Positions 17,466 through 28,200 of a stretch of DNA of 64,000 nucleotides are shown piece after piece (the stretch's first letter is position 1; each line of letters starts with the position of its first letter). The notes under the pieces are model-generated. The model saw only the letters and a program-made list of their open reading frames with translations, searched no databases and was not told the origin of the DNA. The stretch lies in contig CAAFPW010000067.1 in assembly GCA_900764925.1 (NCBI GenBank), positions 8,813-72,812 of the forward strand, written 5' to 3'. The position numbers and the translations under genes are program-made. The DNA comes from Fusobacteriaceae bacterium (GTDB taxonomy: Bacteria > Fusobacteriota > Fusobacteriia > Fusobacteriales > Fusobacteriaceae).

Positions 17466-18104
17466 GTGGAGTTGAGAGAGGTGGGAAAAAAAGATTTAAT
17501 AGTTTCTTCAGCGAAGGATCTTATTCTAGAAAAAGGCTATAGTAATATCTCTGTGGAAGATATAACTAGAAATCTTGGAATAGCTAAGGGAAGTTTTTAT
17601 ACATATTTCAAAAGTAAACATTGCGTTATTGACTATATTCTAAGAGAGCAATTGACAATAATGGAAGAAAAAATTAAGAATTTTTTTGAAAGAGATATGG
17701 ATTTGGAAGAGTGTATAGAAAAACTTGTAAAATCAAGAATTATCTTAAAAGAAGATGATACTATAAAAAGAAATTTGATGACCGTAAATCTTTTTAGAAA
17801 TCTTGATTCTTTAGATGAAGAGACTTTAGGTATTTTAAGAAAAGTAGAAGAGATAAATATCAAATTAATTAACGATATTATTTCAAGGTATAGTAATAAG
17901 ATAAAGAGCGAAGAGATAGATACATACTCTAAAATATTAAATGATATAATAAATAGTTACAAAAATTTTAATCTTTTTATTTCTAAAAAAACTATGGGAT
18001 TTATAACAAATACAGATGAATTAAGAGAGAAGTATAGAGATGAAAGTTTTCAAGTAAATATAGATATATTAATAAAGAGTATTTTAAAAATTTTAACATA
18101 CTAG
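17466..18104 (+). CDS. TetR/AcrR-family repressor
   Basis: A 212-residue regulator with the N-terminal TetR HTH (about 8-55: AKDLILEKGYSNISVEDI, then GIAKGSFYTYFKSK) and a helical ligand-binding domain. The start is not certain: a GTG at 17466, TTG at 17472 and GTG at 17481 are all in frame before the domain, and none has a strong ribosome site. It lies 10 bases before the TolC-type gene and is the first gene of the efflux operon. Expected role: repress its own operon until a toxic ligand binds. Confidence 0.9.
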   Translation: MELREVGKKDLIVSSAKDLILEKGYSNISVEDITRNLGIAKGSFYTYFKSKHCVIDYILREQLTIMEEKIKNFFERDMDLEECIEKLVKSRIILKEDDTIKRNLMTVNLFRNLDSLDEETLGILRKVEEINIKLINDIISRYSNKIKSEEIDTYSKILNDIINSYKNFNLFISKKTMGFITNTDELREKYRDESFQVNIDILIKSILKILTY

Positions 18105-18114
18105 GAGGTAAATT

Positions 18115-19422
18115 ATGAAAAAAACTTGGGGATTACTTCTATTACTAAGTAGTTCAGTTTTTGCAAGAGAGCTTACTCTTGATCAAGCTATTCAAATGTC
18201 ATTGGATAATAGCAAAGAGATGCAAATATCTCAAAAAGATGTAGAAACAGCTAAATTAAATGTGGGGATAGCATTTAAAAATGCATTACCAAGTGTAGTG
18301 TACACTGGATCATATACTAGAAGTGAGTATGATAGAAACATTATAAGAGAAGAAAGACCCTCTCATAGATTAGATAAAAATAATCCAAATAATAGAGAGG
18401 TAGATGCTAAAGGTGGGTATACTCAAAAGATAACTATATCTCAACCTATTTTTCAAGGGGGAGCAATTTTAGGTGGAATCCAATATGCTCAAGCATATAA
18501 AAGTGTTGCTAATCTTATGTATTTAGGTTCTCAAAGAGATGTAAGACTTGAAACTATTCAAATCTATTCTGATATAGTAAAAAGTGAAAAGGACTTAGAG
18601 GCTTTAATGGCTTCAAAAGAGGAGTTAAAAGCTACTTATGATAAGCAAAAAGCCCAATTAGATTTAAGACTTATTACTAAAGCAGATCTATTGAAAACTG
18701 AGTATTCAATGTTAGAAGTAGATTCTCAAATTATAGGGACACAAAATATGATAACTGTTCAAAAGGAAAATTTAAAATTGAAACTTGGGTTACCAAGAAC
18801 AGAAGATTTAACTGTTGTAGAGTTTGATGTACCTATGTATCTAAGTAGAAATATAGATTTCCAAGCTGATTTAAATCAAGCTCTTACAGAGAGTATTGAT
18901 GCTATGGTAGCTAATAATTATGTTAATATGGCAGATGCTCAAAGAAAAGTAGCTAGAGCAGATATGTTACCTCAAGTTAGTGCTTTTGCTAGTTATGGAG
19001 TAGATTCTGATAGAAGAAAATACAATGCAACTATGGATGATGCTGAGTGGAGAGGTGGAGTTCAAGTTACATGGAATGTATTTGAATTTGGAAAAAATTA
19101 TGACACTTATAAAACAGCAGCAATAGCGAAAGAACAAGAAGAGTTGAGAGAAAAAATCTCTAAAGATACTATAGATATAAATGTTACAGATGCTTATCTT
19201 GAACTTATAAGAATGGAAAAAGATAGAGATTCTAAAGGAAGAGCTTTAGAAGCAGCTTTAGAAAATTATAAAATGGATAAGGAAAAATATGCAGCAGGAC
19301 TTATTTCAACAGTTGATTTCTTAGCTTCAGAAACACAACTTAGAGAAGCAAGAGTTGGATACAATCAAGTTGTTATTGACTATCTATATGCATTTGAAAA
19401 ATATAGATCAATGTTAATCTAA
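18115..19422 (+). CDS. TolC-family outer-membrane efflux channel
   Basis: A 435-residue protein with signal peptide MKKTWGLLLLLSSSVFA and the two repeated long-helix/barrel units of outer-membrane efflux proteins (LTLDQAIQMSLDNSKEMQ at the start of repeat 1). It has no lipobox, so it is a TolC-like rather than OprM-like channel. It forms the exit duct for the RND pump encoded two genes downstream and may also serve the second pump, which has no channel gene of its own. Confidence 0.93.
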   Translation: MKKTWGLLLLLSSSVFARELTLDQAIQMSLDNSKEMQISQKDVETAKLNVGIAFKNALPSVVYTGSYTRSEYDRNIIREERPSHRLDKNNPNNREVDAKGGYTQKITISQPIFQGGAILGGIQYAQAYKSVANLMYLGSQRDVRLETIQIYSDIVKSEKDLEALMASKEELKATYDKQKAQLDLRLITKADLLKTEYSMLEVDSQIIGTQNMITVQKENLKLKLGLPRTEDLTVVEFDVPMYLSRNIDFQADLNQALTESIDAMVANNYVNMADAQRKVARADMLPQVSAFASYGVDSDRRKYNATMDDAEWRGGVQVTWNVFEFGKNYDTYKTAAIAKEQEELREKISKDTIDINVTDAYLELIRMEKDRDSKGRALEAALENYKMDKEKYAAGLISTVDFLASETQLREARVGYNQVVIDYLYAFEKYRSMLI

Positions 19423-19453
19423 ATAAATAAGAAATTTTAGGAGGAAAAATATA

Positions 19454-20527
19454 ATGAAAAAAGCTAAATATTTAGTATTTGTATTAATGCTAATGCTAGT
19501 AGGTTGTGGAAAAGAAGAGGAGCAAAAAGTAATTGAAAAACCTGCTAAATACGTTGTAACTGAGGGAGTACAAACAAGAACAATGAATCAGATATTCAGA
19601 TCAGATGCAGTTCTTGAACCAAAGGATAAAATTAATCATCAAACTGAAAAAGGTGGAACAATAGAAAAAATTCTTAAAAAGAATGGGGATAAGGTTAAAA
19701 AAGGTGAATTAGTAATGGTACTATCTGATAGTGCTACTGAATCAGCATATTTTACAGCAAAAGCTAATTATGCTTCAAGTAAAGCATCTATGGAGATAGC
19801 TAAAAATAACTATGATAAATTTAAGAAATTATATAATGAGGAATTAGTTTCATATCTTGAATATATTAATTATGAAAATAACTATATCAATGCAAGAGGG
19901 GCTTATGAATCAGCAAAAGCTAACTATGAATCAGCTAAATCTGACTATGATAAACTATTTAGAAAAGCTGAGATAGATGGAGTTGTAGGAAATCTATTTG
20001 ATAAAGTAGGGAAAAAAGTTTCTGCAACAGATACAGTATTTACTGTAATAGATGATTCTTCAATGGAAACTTATGTTGGATTCCCAGCAGAGTGGCTAGA
20101 TGAAATATCACTTGGATTAGAAGTTCAAGTTCAAGTACCTGATATTGATAAAACTCTAACAGGAAAAATAGTTGAGATTAACCCAATAGCTGAATCTGAT
20201 ACTAAAAAGTTTATGATAAAAATAGCTATTGATAATAGTGATAAAGCTATAAAAGATGGAATGTACTCTTTTGTAACTGTACCAGCAGGAAAATCTGAAT
20301 CTTTATCTGTTTCAGATGAAGCTATATTTGTAAGAAACTTACTTTCTTATGTATACAAGGTAGAGGATGGAAAAGCTACAAGAATAGAGGTAAAAACTGG
20401 AGCAACTAACTTACCATATACTCAAATCTCTTCAGATGAGATAAAAGAGGGAGATAGAATAGTTGTAAAAGGTGTCTTTGGTCTTGAAGAGGGAGACAAA
20501 GTAGAAGAGAATACAGCAGCAAAATAG
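19454..20527 (+). CDS. RND periplasmic adaptor (membrane fusion) lipoprotein 1
   Basis: A 357-residue adaptor with a lipobox, LMLVGCGK (lipid cysteine about C18), a split lipoyl-like domain (GGTIEKILKKNGDKVKKGELV), a coiled hairpin rich in repeated YESAKANYESAKSDYDKL, and the beta-barrel domain. It bridges the inner-membrane pump and the outer-membrane channel. It sits in the order channel-adaptor-pump with short gaps, so all are one operon. Confidence 0.93.
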   Translation: MKKAKYLVFVLMLMLVGCGKEEEQKVIEKPAKYVVTEGVQTRTMNQIFRSDAVLEPKDKINHQTEKGGTIEKILKKNGDKVKKGELVMVLSDSATESAYFTAKANYASSKASMEIAKNNYDKFKKLYNEELVSYLEYINYENNYINARGAYESAKANYESAKSDYDKLFRKAEIDGVVGNLFDKVGKKVSATDTVFTVIDDSSMETYVGFPAEWLDEISLGLEVQVQVPDIDKTLTGKIVEINPIAESDTKKFMIKIAIDNSDKAIKDGMYSFVTVPAGKSESLSVSDEAIFVRNLLSYVYKVEDGKATRIEVKTGATNLPYTQISSDEIKEGDRIVVKGVFGLEEGDKVEENTAAK

Positions 20528-20549
20528 AAATTAACGAGGTGAAAAATAG

Positions 20550-23500
20550 ATGACACTAGCAGGTTTGTCGATACGTAGACCGGTTGCCACAACAATGGTA
20601 ATGATTTCCATTATGTTTATTGGACTTATGGCAATGTTTACAATGAAGTCTGAGTTACTTCCAAATATGGAGATTCCAGTTGTTACAGTTAGAACTACTT
20701 GGAATGGAGCAGTAGCAGAAGATGTGGAAACACAGATTACTAAAAAAATAGAGGAAATACTTCCTAACGTTGAGGGAATAGATAAGATTTCATCAACATC
20801 TTCTTTTGAAACATCTCAAATAGTTATAGAGTTTGATTTTGGAATAGATGCAGACGCTAAAACTACAGAGATTCAAAGAGAATTATCAAAAATAACAAAT
20901 GATTTGCCAGCAGATGCTGACACTCCAGTAGCTAGAAAAATAGAGGCTGGAGCAGGAAATTTAACAATGGTAATGATGTTCTCAGCTCCTAACAGAGGAG
21001 AGCTAAGTACATTCATTGAAGAGTATTTAAAACCTAAATTTGAAAGTTTGACAGGAATTGGACAGGTAAATGTATTTGGTAACCCAGATAAGCAATTACA
21101 AATTCAATTTGATAGTGATAAGTTAGCAGCTTACAATATGTCACCAGTAGAGCTATATAATTTAATCTCTATGTCAAGCCAAAACTTACCATTAGGTACT
21201 GTAAAGACTGGTAATAAAAATATTATTGCTAGATTTATGGGAGAGTTAAACTATATAGATGAATATGAGAATATGATTATTCAAAGTAATGGAAACACAT
21301 TAAAATTAAAAGATGTAGCTGATATAGTTTTAACAACAGAAGACTTTACAGATAAAGGATTCTTATCAGGAAAAGAATCAATAGTTGTAGCAGTTGAAAA
21401 ATCAGCTGATGGAAGTACAATAGAATTGAATACAGCTGCAGTAGAAGCATTAAAGAGCTTAGAGTCTGTAATGCCACCTGGAACAGAGTATAAAACACTA
21501 CTTGATACATCAGAAGATATAGAAAAATCTATTTCAAGTGTTGCAAGTAACGCTATACAAGGACTTGTACTAGCAACAATAGTACTATTAGTATTCTTGA
21601 AAAATATTAGAGCAACATTCCTAGTTTCTGCAGCTCTACCAGTTGCAATAATTTTTACATTTGCTTTCTTAGCACTTGCAGGAACATCTCTTAACCTAAT
21701 CTCACTTATGGGATTATCAATAGGGGTAGGAATGCTGACAGATAACTCCGTTGTTGTTGTGGATAATATTTATCGTCATATGACAGAGTTACATTCTCCA
21801 GTAATGGAAGCATCTGAAAATGGAGCAACAGAGGTTACACTATCAGTTATAGCTTCAGCTTTAACAACAATGGTTGTATTTATACCTATACTATTTATAC
21901 CAGGTATTGCAAGAGAGATATTTAGAGATTTATCATACTCTATCATCTTCTCAAACGTAGCAGCACTATTAGTTTCATTGACATTGATACCAATGTTGGC
22001 AAGTAGATTCTTAAGTAATAAGATAGATATAACTGCAGAAGGAAAAATATTTACAAAAGTTAAATCTACTTACTTAAAATTAATTAACTGGGCATTAATA
22101 AATAGAATTAAAACTTTAGGAATAGCAGTTGTTGTATTTATACTAACTCTTGTAGTTGGTGGTGGAATGCTTAAGATGGAATTTATGCCTAAACAAGACC
22201 AAGGTAGATACTCTATTGTTGCTGAATTAGGAAAAGGACTTGATTTAGAAAAAGCTGAATATATAGCAAAACAGATAGAGGATATTGTAAAGGCAGATCC
22301 TAATACACAATTCTATTTTACAGTTGTTCAAAATGAATTATTATCAGTAAACGTAGATATTGGTAAAAAAGATACAAGAGAGATTTCAGCCTTTGAAATA
22401 ATAGATAATATCAGACCATTAGTTGAAAAGATTCCAGATACAAGAATTAGTGTGTCAGAAGAGTTTGCTATGAGAAGTCCATCAAGAGATGTTGAGTTTG
22501 ATATTGTTGGAGCTAACTTAGATGAATTAAGAACAGTTGGAAAAGCTGTATTGGATAAGATGAAACTATATCCTGGAGCAGTTGACGTTAAATCTACACT
22601 TGATCCAGGTAACGTAGAAGCTAGAATTATTTTAGATAGAGATAAGATTAGAAGTTATGGAATAGATCCAGTTACAGTAGGACAAATAATGAGTTACTCT
22701 ATCCTTGGAGGAAATAGAGGAGATACTGTAACTGTTAAAACAGGAAGTGAAGAGATAGATGTAATGGTAAGACTTCCTAAAGATAAGAGAAAAGATATCA
22801 ATGATATTCAAAATATTAATATCAAAATTGGTGATGGAAAATTTGTAAAAGTTTCTGATATCTCTAATGTAGTTTATGCAGAAGGTTCTTCTGAGATCAA
22901 TAAGACAGATAGAATATATAGTGTAACTGTTTCTGCTAATGATGGTGGAGTTGGTATTAGAGGATTACAAGATCAAATGGTAAAAGCATTTAATGAATCT
23001 AATCCACCAGCATCTGTTTCATATAGATGGGGAGGAGATTCTGAAAACTTACAAGATTCTTCTCAACAATTGGGAATGGCTCTAGGAATATCAATTTTCT
23101 TAATCTATGCATTACTTGCTGCACAGTTTGAAAACTTCCTATTACCATTTATTATCATTGGGTCAATTCCTCTATCACTTATAGGAATCATAGTTGGACT
23201 TTTACTATTTAATCAACCAATAGATGTAATGGTTATGGTTGGTCTTATTCTGCTTGCTGGAGTTGTTGTTAACAACGCTATAGTACTTATCGACTTTATT
23301 CAATTGACTATTGAAAGAGGTAGTGGTAGAATAGAAGCAGTAGTAGAATCTTGTAGAACAAGACTTAGACCAATACTTATGACAACTATGACAACAGTAT
23401 TGGGAATGTTGCCACTATCATTAGGAATAGGGGAAGGTTCAGAAATTTATAGAGGAATGGCTATAACAGTAATGTTCGGTCTTACTTTCTCAACAGTACT

Positions 23501-23603
23501 AACTCTAGTTATAATACCTATACTATTTACATTGGTAGAGGATTTTATAGAGAAGTTGGCAAAACTACTAAAAAAACTTTTTAATAAAAAATCTGCTGAG
23601 TAG
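20550..23603 (+). CDS. RND efflux pump, inner-membrane subunit 1
   Basis: A 1017-residue RND transporter of the HAE1 type with twelve membrane segments and two large periplasmic loops. TM4 carries GMLTDNSVVVVDN at about 395: the AcrB D407 position is conserved but the D408 position is asparagine. In TM10 the AcrB K940 position is also asparagine (GVVVNNAIVLIDF). From memory this DN/NN pattern marks a large subclass of pumps in Bacteroidetes, Firmicutes and fusobacteria, so it is not a defect. It exports drugs, bile salts or lipids with proton or sodium exchange; substrates are not visible. Confidence 0.95.
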   Translation: MTLAGLSIRRPVATTMVMISIMFIGLMAMFTMKSELLPNMEIPVVTVRTTWNGAVAEDVETQITKKIEEILPNVEGIDKISSTSSFETSQIVIEFDFGIDADAKTTEIQRELSKITNDLPADADTPVARKIEAGAGNLTMVMMFSAPNRGELSTFIEEYLKPKFESLTGIGQVNVFGNPDKQLQIQFDSDKLAAYNMSPVELYNLISMSSQNLPLGTVKTGNKNIIARFMGELNYIDEYENMIIQSNGNTLKLKDVADIVLTTEDFTDKGFLSGKESIVVAVEKSADGSTIELNTAAVEALKSLESVMPPGTEYKTLLDTSEDIEKSISSVASNAIQGLVLATIVLLVFLKNIRATFLVSAALPVAIIFTFAFLALAGTSLNLISLMGLSIGVGMLTDNSVVVVDNIYRHMTELHSPVMEASENGATEVTLSVIASALTTMVVFIPILFIPGIAREIFRDLSYSIIFSNVAALLVSLTLIPMLASRFLSNKIDITAEGKIFTKVKSTYLKLINWALINRIKTLGIAVVVFILTLVVGGGMLKMEFMPKQDQGRYSIVAELGKGLDLEKAEYIAKQIEDIVKADPNTQFYFTVVQNELLSVNVDIGKKDTREISAFEIIDNIRPLVEKIPDTRISVSEEFAMRSPSRDVEFDIVGANLDELRTVGKAVLDKMKLYPGAVDVKSTLDPGNVEARIILDRDKIRSYGIDPVTVGQIMSYSILGGNRGDTVTVKTGSEEIDVMVRLPKDKRKDINDIQNINIKIGDGKFVKVSDISNVVYAEGSSEINKTDRIYSVTVSANDGGVGIRGLQDQMVKAFNESNPPASVSYRWGGDSENLQDSSQQLGMALGISIFLIYALLAAQFENFLLPFIIIGSIPLSLIGIIVGLLLFNQPIDVMVMVGLILLAGVVVNNAIVLIDFIQLTIERGSGRIEAVVESCRTRLRPILMTTMTTVLGMLPLSLGIGEGSEIYRGMAITVMFGLTFSTVLTLVIIPILFTLVEDFIEKLAKLLKKLFNKKSAE

Positions 23604-23619
23604 TGAGGGGGATTAGCAT

Positions 23620-24006
23620 ATGAGTAATTTTGAAAATTATAAGATGATGATGATTTATATCAATGAGTCACATAAGACAATGCTTGAAGAGTTTTTTGAT
23701 GAGATACATTTTCATCTATATACAGTACAAAGAAAAGCTGAAAGTGTGTGGAGTGAAAAGCTAAAACATAAAAACTCTCAAATTTGGCCAGGAACAGATT
23801 GTATATTCTTACTATCTCTTCCAGGAGAGAAAGTAGATTATATGTTGAAAATGTTAAAAACATTTAGAGCGTCACTTCCATATGAAATAGTAATGGCAGT
23901 AGGAGTAATCCCTATGGAGAGAACTATTCCTGATATTTCAAGAGAAAATAGTGTTTCTATAGATGATGAGTTACTTGAGAAATTAAAAAATAAAAAGAGA
24001 AAATAG
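23620..24006 (+). CDS. PG0541-like small transporter-associated protein
   Basis: A 128-residue cytoplasmic protein without signal or membrane segment, 16 bases after the RND gene. The order here (TolC channel, adaptor, RND, small protein) is the same as Porphyromonas gingivalis PG0538-PG0541, and the sequence (YINESHKTMLEEFFDE, WPGTDCIFLL, ALPYE-like ending) fits the family named after PG0541, described as P-II-like. From family knowledge and position it may sense a ligand or modulate the pump; no function is proven. The operon ends here with a strong terminator. Confidence 0.65.
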   Translation: MSNFENYKMMMIYINESHKTMLEEFFDEIHFHLYTVQRKAESVWSEKLKHKNSQIWPGTDCIFLLSLPGEKVDYMLKMLKTFRASLPYEIVMAVGVIPMERTIPDISRENSVSIDDELLEKLKNKKRK

Positions 24007-24020
24007 AATAAATTTTTATG

Positions 24021-24069
24021 CTACACTTAAAATCTTTTGTATTAAAGGTTTTAAGTGTAGTTTTTTATT
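24021..24069 (+). terminator. Intrinsic terminator after the first efflux operon
   Basis: A long stem, CTACACTTAAAA paired with TTTTAAGTGTAG, then a T-run. It separates the two pump operons. Confidence 0.9.
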
Positions 24070-24120
24070 TTTTGACATATTGAGGACACAAAAAAATGAG
24101 TTAATATTTTAAAAAGTTTA

Positions 24121-24156
24121 ATTTACATTGTAAATAATTTATGTTAAGATTATAAG
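24121..24156 (+). promoter_or_regulatory. Promoter and operator candidate of the second efflux operon
   Basis: A near-perfect palindrome ATTTACA-T-TGTAAAT (24121-24135) overlaps a -35 box TTGTAA (24128-24133), with TATAAG (24151-24156) 17 bases on. A regulator site is likely; MerR proteins usually bind between -35 and -10, so which protein binds is open. Confidence 0.5.
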
Positions 24157-24188
24157 ATGAACTAAGTGCTTGGAGGGAGATTTTACCA

Positions 24189-25250
24189 ATGAAAAAAATA
24201 GTGATATTATTAGCTTTAATAACATTTATAGGTTGTGGAAATAAAAATACTGGGAACTCTTTGCCTAAAAAAGAGAATACTAAAATAGTAAAAAGTCTTG
24301 AATTAAATGAACAAAGCTTAGATAACATAAAAAATTATAATGGTGAATTAAAACCTAAAATAGAGATGAAAATAGTGACTTCAACTGGTGGGGATGTAGA
24401 GGAAGTCTATTTTAAAAATGGAGATAGAGTAAAAAAAGGAGAGGTTATTGTAAAACTTTTTAATGCTGATGTAGAAGCTGGGTTCTATGAAGCACAAGGG
24501 CAGCTATTAAAAGCGAAATCAACATATTCAACTGAAAAAATATCTTTTGAAAAAAATAAAAAATTATATGAGAGAGAGATCATCTCTGAAAATGATTATT
24601 TAAGTGTAAAAAATAGATATGAATCTGCTCAAGGGGATTTAAAAATAGCTGAAGGAAATTTTATAAAAGCCAAGGATGACTATGATAAATTAAAAGTTGT
24701 ATCAAAAATAGATGGAGTAATAACAGATCTATATCTAAAAAAATATGAGAAAGTTCCTAGTGGAACTGATATTGTAACTGTTATAGATAATTCACAAATG
24801 GAAGTGGATATTGCAATTGATGGAAGTGATATCAAATACAGTAAGCTAGGAAATGAAGCAGAAATATATGTAGAGGAATTGGGAGAAAAAAGAATAGGAA
24901 AAGTAACTGAGATAAATCTAAGTTCAGATAGTAATAGTAAAAAATACTCTCTAAGACTTGTAGTAGATAATATGGATAATGAAATTTTGAAGGGAATGTA
25001 TGCAAAAATAAATTTAAAACAGGGAGAAGCAAAGGGAATATTTGTTCCAACAAAGGCTATAATGATAAAAGATTTGTATTCATATATTGCTATAATTAGA
25101 GATGAGAAAGCTGTAATTTATAGAGTGACACCTAAACTTACTTTGGGAGATATGCAACTTATAGAGTTTCCAGAGTATAAGGTAGGAGATAGAGTAGTAG
25201 TAGAGGGACAATATCTATTGAATAATAATGATAAGGTAAAGGAGAACTAA
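24189..25250 (+). CDS. RND periplasmic adaptor (membrane fusion) lipoprotein 2
   Basis: A 353-residue adaptor with lipobox LITFIGCGN, a lipoyl-like half (GGDVEEVYFKNGDRVKKGEV), a hairpin and a barrel domain, parallel in length and order to the first adaptor. It ends two bases before the start of the second RND gene. It has no TolC partner in its own operon. Confidence 0.92.
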   Translation: MKKIVILLALITFIGCGNKNTGNSLPKKENTKIVKSLELNEQSLDNIKNYNGELKPKIEMKIVTSTGGDVEEVYFKNGDRVKKGEVIVKLFNADVEAGFYEAQGQLLKAKSTYSTEKISFEKNKKLYEREIISENDYLSVKNRYESAQGDLKIAEGNFIKAKDDYDKLKVVSKIDGVITDLYLKKYEKVPSGTDIVTVIDNSQMEVDIAIDGSDIKYSKLGNEAEIYVEELGEKRIGKVTEINLSSDSNSKKYSLRLVVDNMDNEILKGMYAKINLKQGEAKGIFVPTKAIMIKDLYSYIAIIRDEKAVIYRVTPKLTLGDMQLIEFPEYKVGDRVVVEGQYLLNNNDKVKEN

Positions 25251-25251
25251 T

Positions 25252-28200
25252 ATGAAATCAATACCAGAATTTTCAATAAGAAAACCAGCTACTACAATAA
25301 TGTTTTTAATTTCAATGGTATTTTTTGGATATTTGGGATTGAAAAAAATGCCTATTGAGATGTTGCCAAATATAAATAGACCAACTGTAAGAATAAGAGT
25401 AAAATGGGATGGGGCTACACCTTCAGATATGGATAAGATGATCACAAGAAAGATAGAGGATGTCTTACCTAATGTAGAGGGGATAACAGAGTATAGTTCA
25501 GAATCTAGTGCTGAAACATCTCTTATTCAAGTAAAATTTAAGTATGGTACAGATGTTGAAACAAAGATAACTTTGATACAAAATGAGATAAATCAAATTA
25601 GAAAAAAATTCCCAGATGATATGGATGAACCAACTATTAGAAAAAGTTCAACTTCAGATGTTCCAGCACTTACATTCTCATTGGCTGGTGGAGATACAGT
25701 AGAGATGAAAAGTTATGTTGAAAGTACATTGAAACCTATGCTAGAGAGAATAGAGGGAGTAGCAGAGATAGAGGTTTTTGGTGGAAGAGAACAAGAGGTA
25801 GCAGTAGTAGTTGATCCTGAAAAGTTAGAAAACTATAATTTAGGAATAATGGATGTATATAATAAGATGTCTAGTGCCAGTGTAAATATTCCTGGGGGAG
25901 TATTAAGAGAGGGAGAAAAGGAGTACTTAATAAAGGTAGAAGCAGAGATAGAGAGTGTAGATGAGATAAAGGAGATAGTTCTAAGTAATGTAAATGGACA
26001 TCTTTTAAAATTAAAAGATATAGCTGATATAAAAATTGCACCTAAGGATAGAACATCTATCAGTAGAAAAAATGGAAAAGAGAATATAGTTGTAATTGTA
26101 TCTAAGACAGATGAGGGGAACTCAGTAGCAATTGTTGACAGTGTAAAAAAAATTATGGAACAAGCTAAGGGATCATTTCCAATAAATACAGTTATGAACT
26201 ATGAGTTTGATTCATCTATTACAATAATGAACTCTATAAAAAATGTACAATCAAGTGGAATAATGGGACTTTTATTAGCTTCAGGAATACTTTTTGTATT
26301 TTTGAAAAGTATATCTGCAACTTTAATAATAGCTACTGCTATTCCAATCTCTGTTATTTTTACATTTTTCCTATTGAATGCTCAAGGAATAACACTAAAC
26401 TTAATGTCTTTAATGGGATTATCTTTGGGAATAGGTATGCTTGTAGATAACTCAGTTGTAGTTGTAGATAATATTTTTAGACACATGTCTGAATTGGGAA
26501 AAAATAGAGTAGCTGCTGCAAGAGATGGAGCTGAAGAGATGGCTCTTCCTGTACTAGCTTCAACACTGACAACAGTTGCGGCATTTTTACCATTAGTTTT
26601 CCAAGAGGGGCTTGCTAAAGAGCAATTTAATAATCTTTGTTATGCAATTTCCTATTCGTTACTAGCTTCTTTGGTAATATCATTGACATTTGTACCTATG
26701 ATATCTAGTAAAATTATGAATGAGAAGAAAAATATAAACTCTGAAGGAAGATTTTTAAAGTTTATAAGAAAATGGTATGTAAATTTACTTAAATGGGCAG
26801 TGAGAAGAAGAGGAGTTGTAGTAGGGATAATCACAGTACTTTTCTTAGGTTCACTTTATGTAGGGAGTAAACTTGGAGGAAAATTTATTCCAACAGTTGA
26901 CGAAGGGAGATTTGCTGTTGTAGCTAAATTACCATCTGGATCAGATGTAAATAAAGGAGATAGAATAGCAAAAATCTTAGAAGAGAGAGTTGGAAATTTT
27001 GATTTTATTAAAGATTTTACTGTATCAGGTAATGGAGAGAGAGCTATTTTAAATATAAATGGTGGACTTAAAACTACTAGAGATAAATCTATGAGTGATA
27101 TAATAAGAGAATTGAGAACTGTATATGTTAATATACCAGATACAGAATTAACTATCACACCAGGTTATAAGTTTGGTATAAGAGGTATATATGATTTAGA
27201 ATTTGAACTTTACTCTGATAATGAGATTCAACTTCAAACTATAGTTACAGAATTAAAAGATAGAGTTGCTAAAATTGATGGCATAAAGGATATTACCTCA
27301 TCTTTTGAGGGTGGAAAACCAGAAGGAAAATTTTATGTAGATAGAGAAAAAGCTGAATATTATGGTTTAAATATTGAAGAGATAGCTCGTATGTTACAAG
27401 TTCAAATACAAGGTGGAGTACCAATTACTATAAATAGTGATAATGATGAGATAGATGTAACTTTAAAATTGGAACAAAATTATAGAGAATCTACAGAGTA
27501 TATTTTGAACTCAAGAATAACTCTACCTAGTGGAAAAAATATAAAGATTTCAGATGTAGCAAAATTCAAGATAGAAGAGGGACCATCTAAATTAGAGAAA
27601 AAAGATAAAAGGAAAAAAATTGTATTATATGCTAACTTAGATGATAGTTTAGATTTAAAAACAGCACAAAATTTAATAGTAGATACATTGGAAGAGATGG
27701 GAAAACCAGACAATGTAACCTATGGTTATGGTGGAAAAAGTGCTGATATGGCTGAAATGAGTGAACAACTTATATATACTTTTGGAATAGCTATATTCTT
27801 AATATACTTTATATTAGTTTGGCAATTTGAATCTTTTATAATGCCATTTATAATAATACTATCTATTCCACTCTCTACTACAGGAGCTTTTTATGCACTT
27901 TATGGAGCAGGGCTTAGTATAGATGCTATGGTTTCAGTTGGATTTGTAATGTTGGCTGGAATAGTTGTTAATAATGCCATAGTGTTGATAGATTTTATAA
28001 ATTTAAGAAGAGAGGCTGGAGATAGTAAGAATAAAGCTATAATTACTTCAGGAAGAACAAGACTTCGTCCAATACTTATGACTACTTTGACAACTGTACT
28101 AGGTATGTTACCACTTATGTTTAGTAATGGAGAGGGTTCTGAAATGTATAAAGGAATGTCCTTTGTTGTAGTCTTTGGACTTTCAACAGCTACCTTATTA

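Noticed and set aside
26856..27158. A 100-codon minus-strand frame inside the second RND gene
   Set aside because: Antisense shadow, serine/leucine/isoleucine-rich as expected from reversed AT-rich coding DNA.
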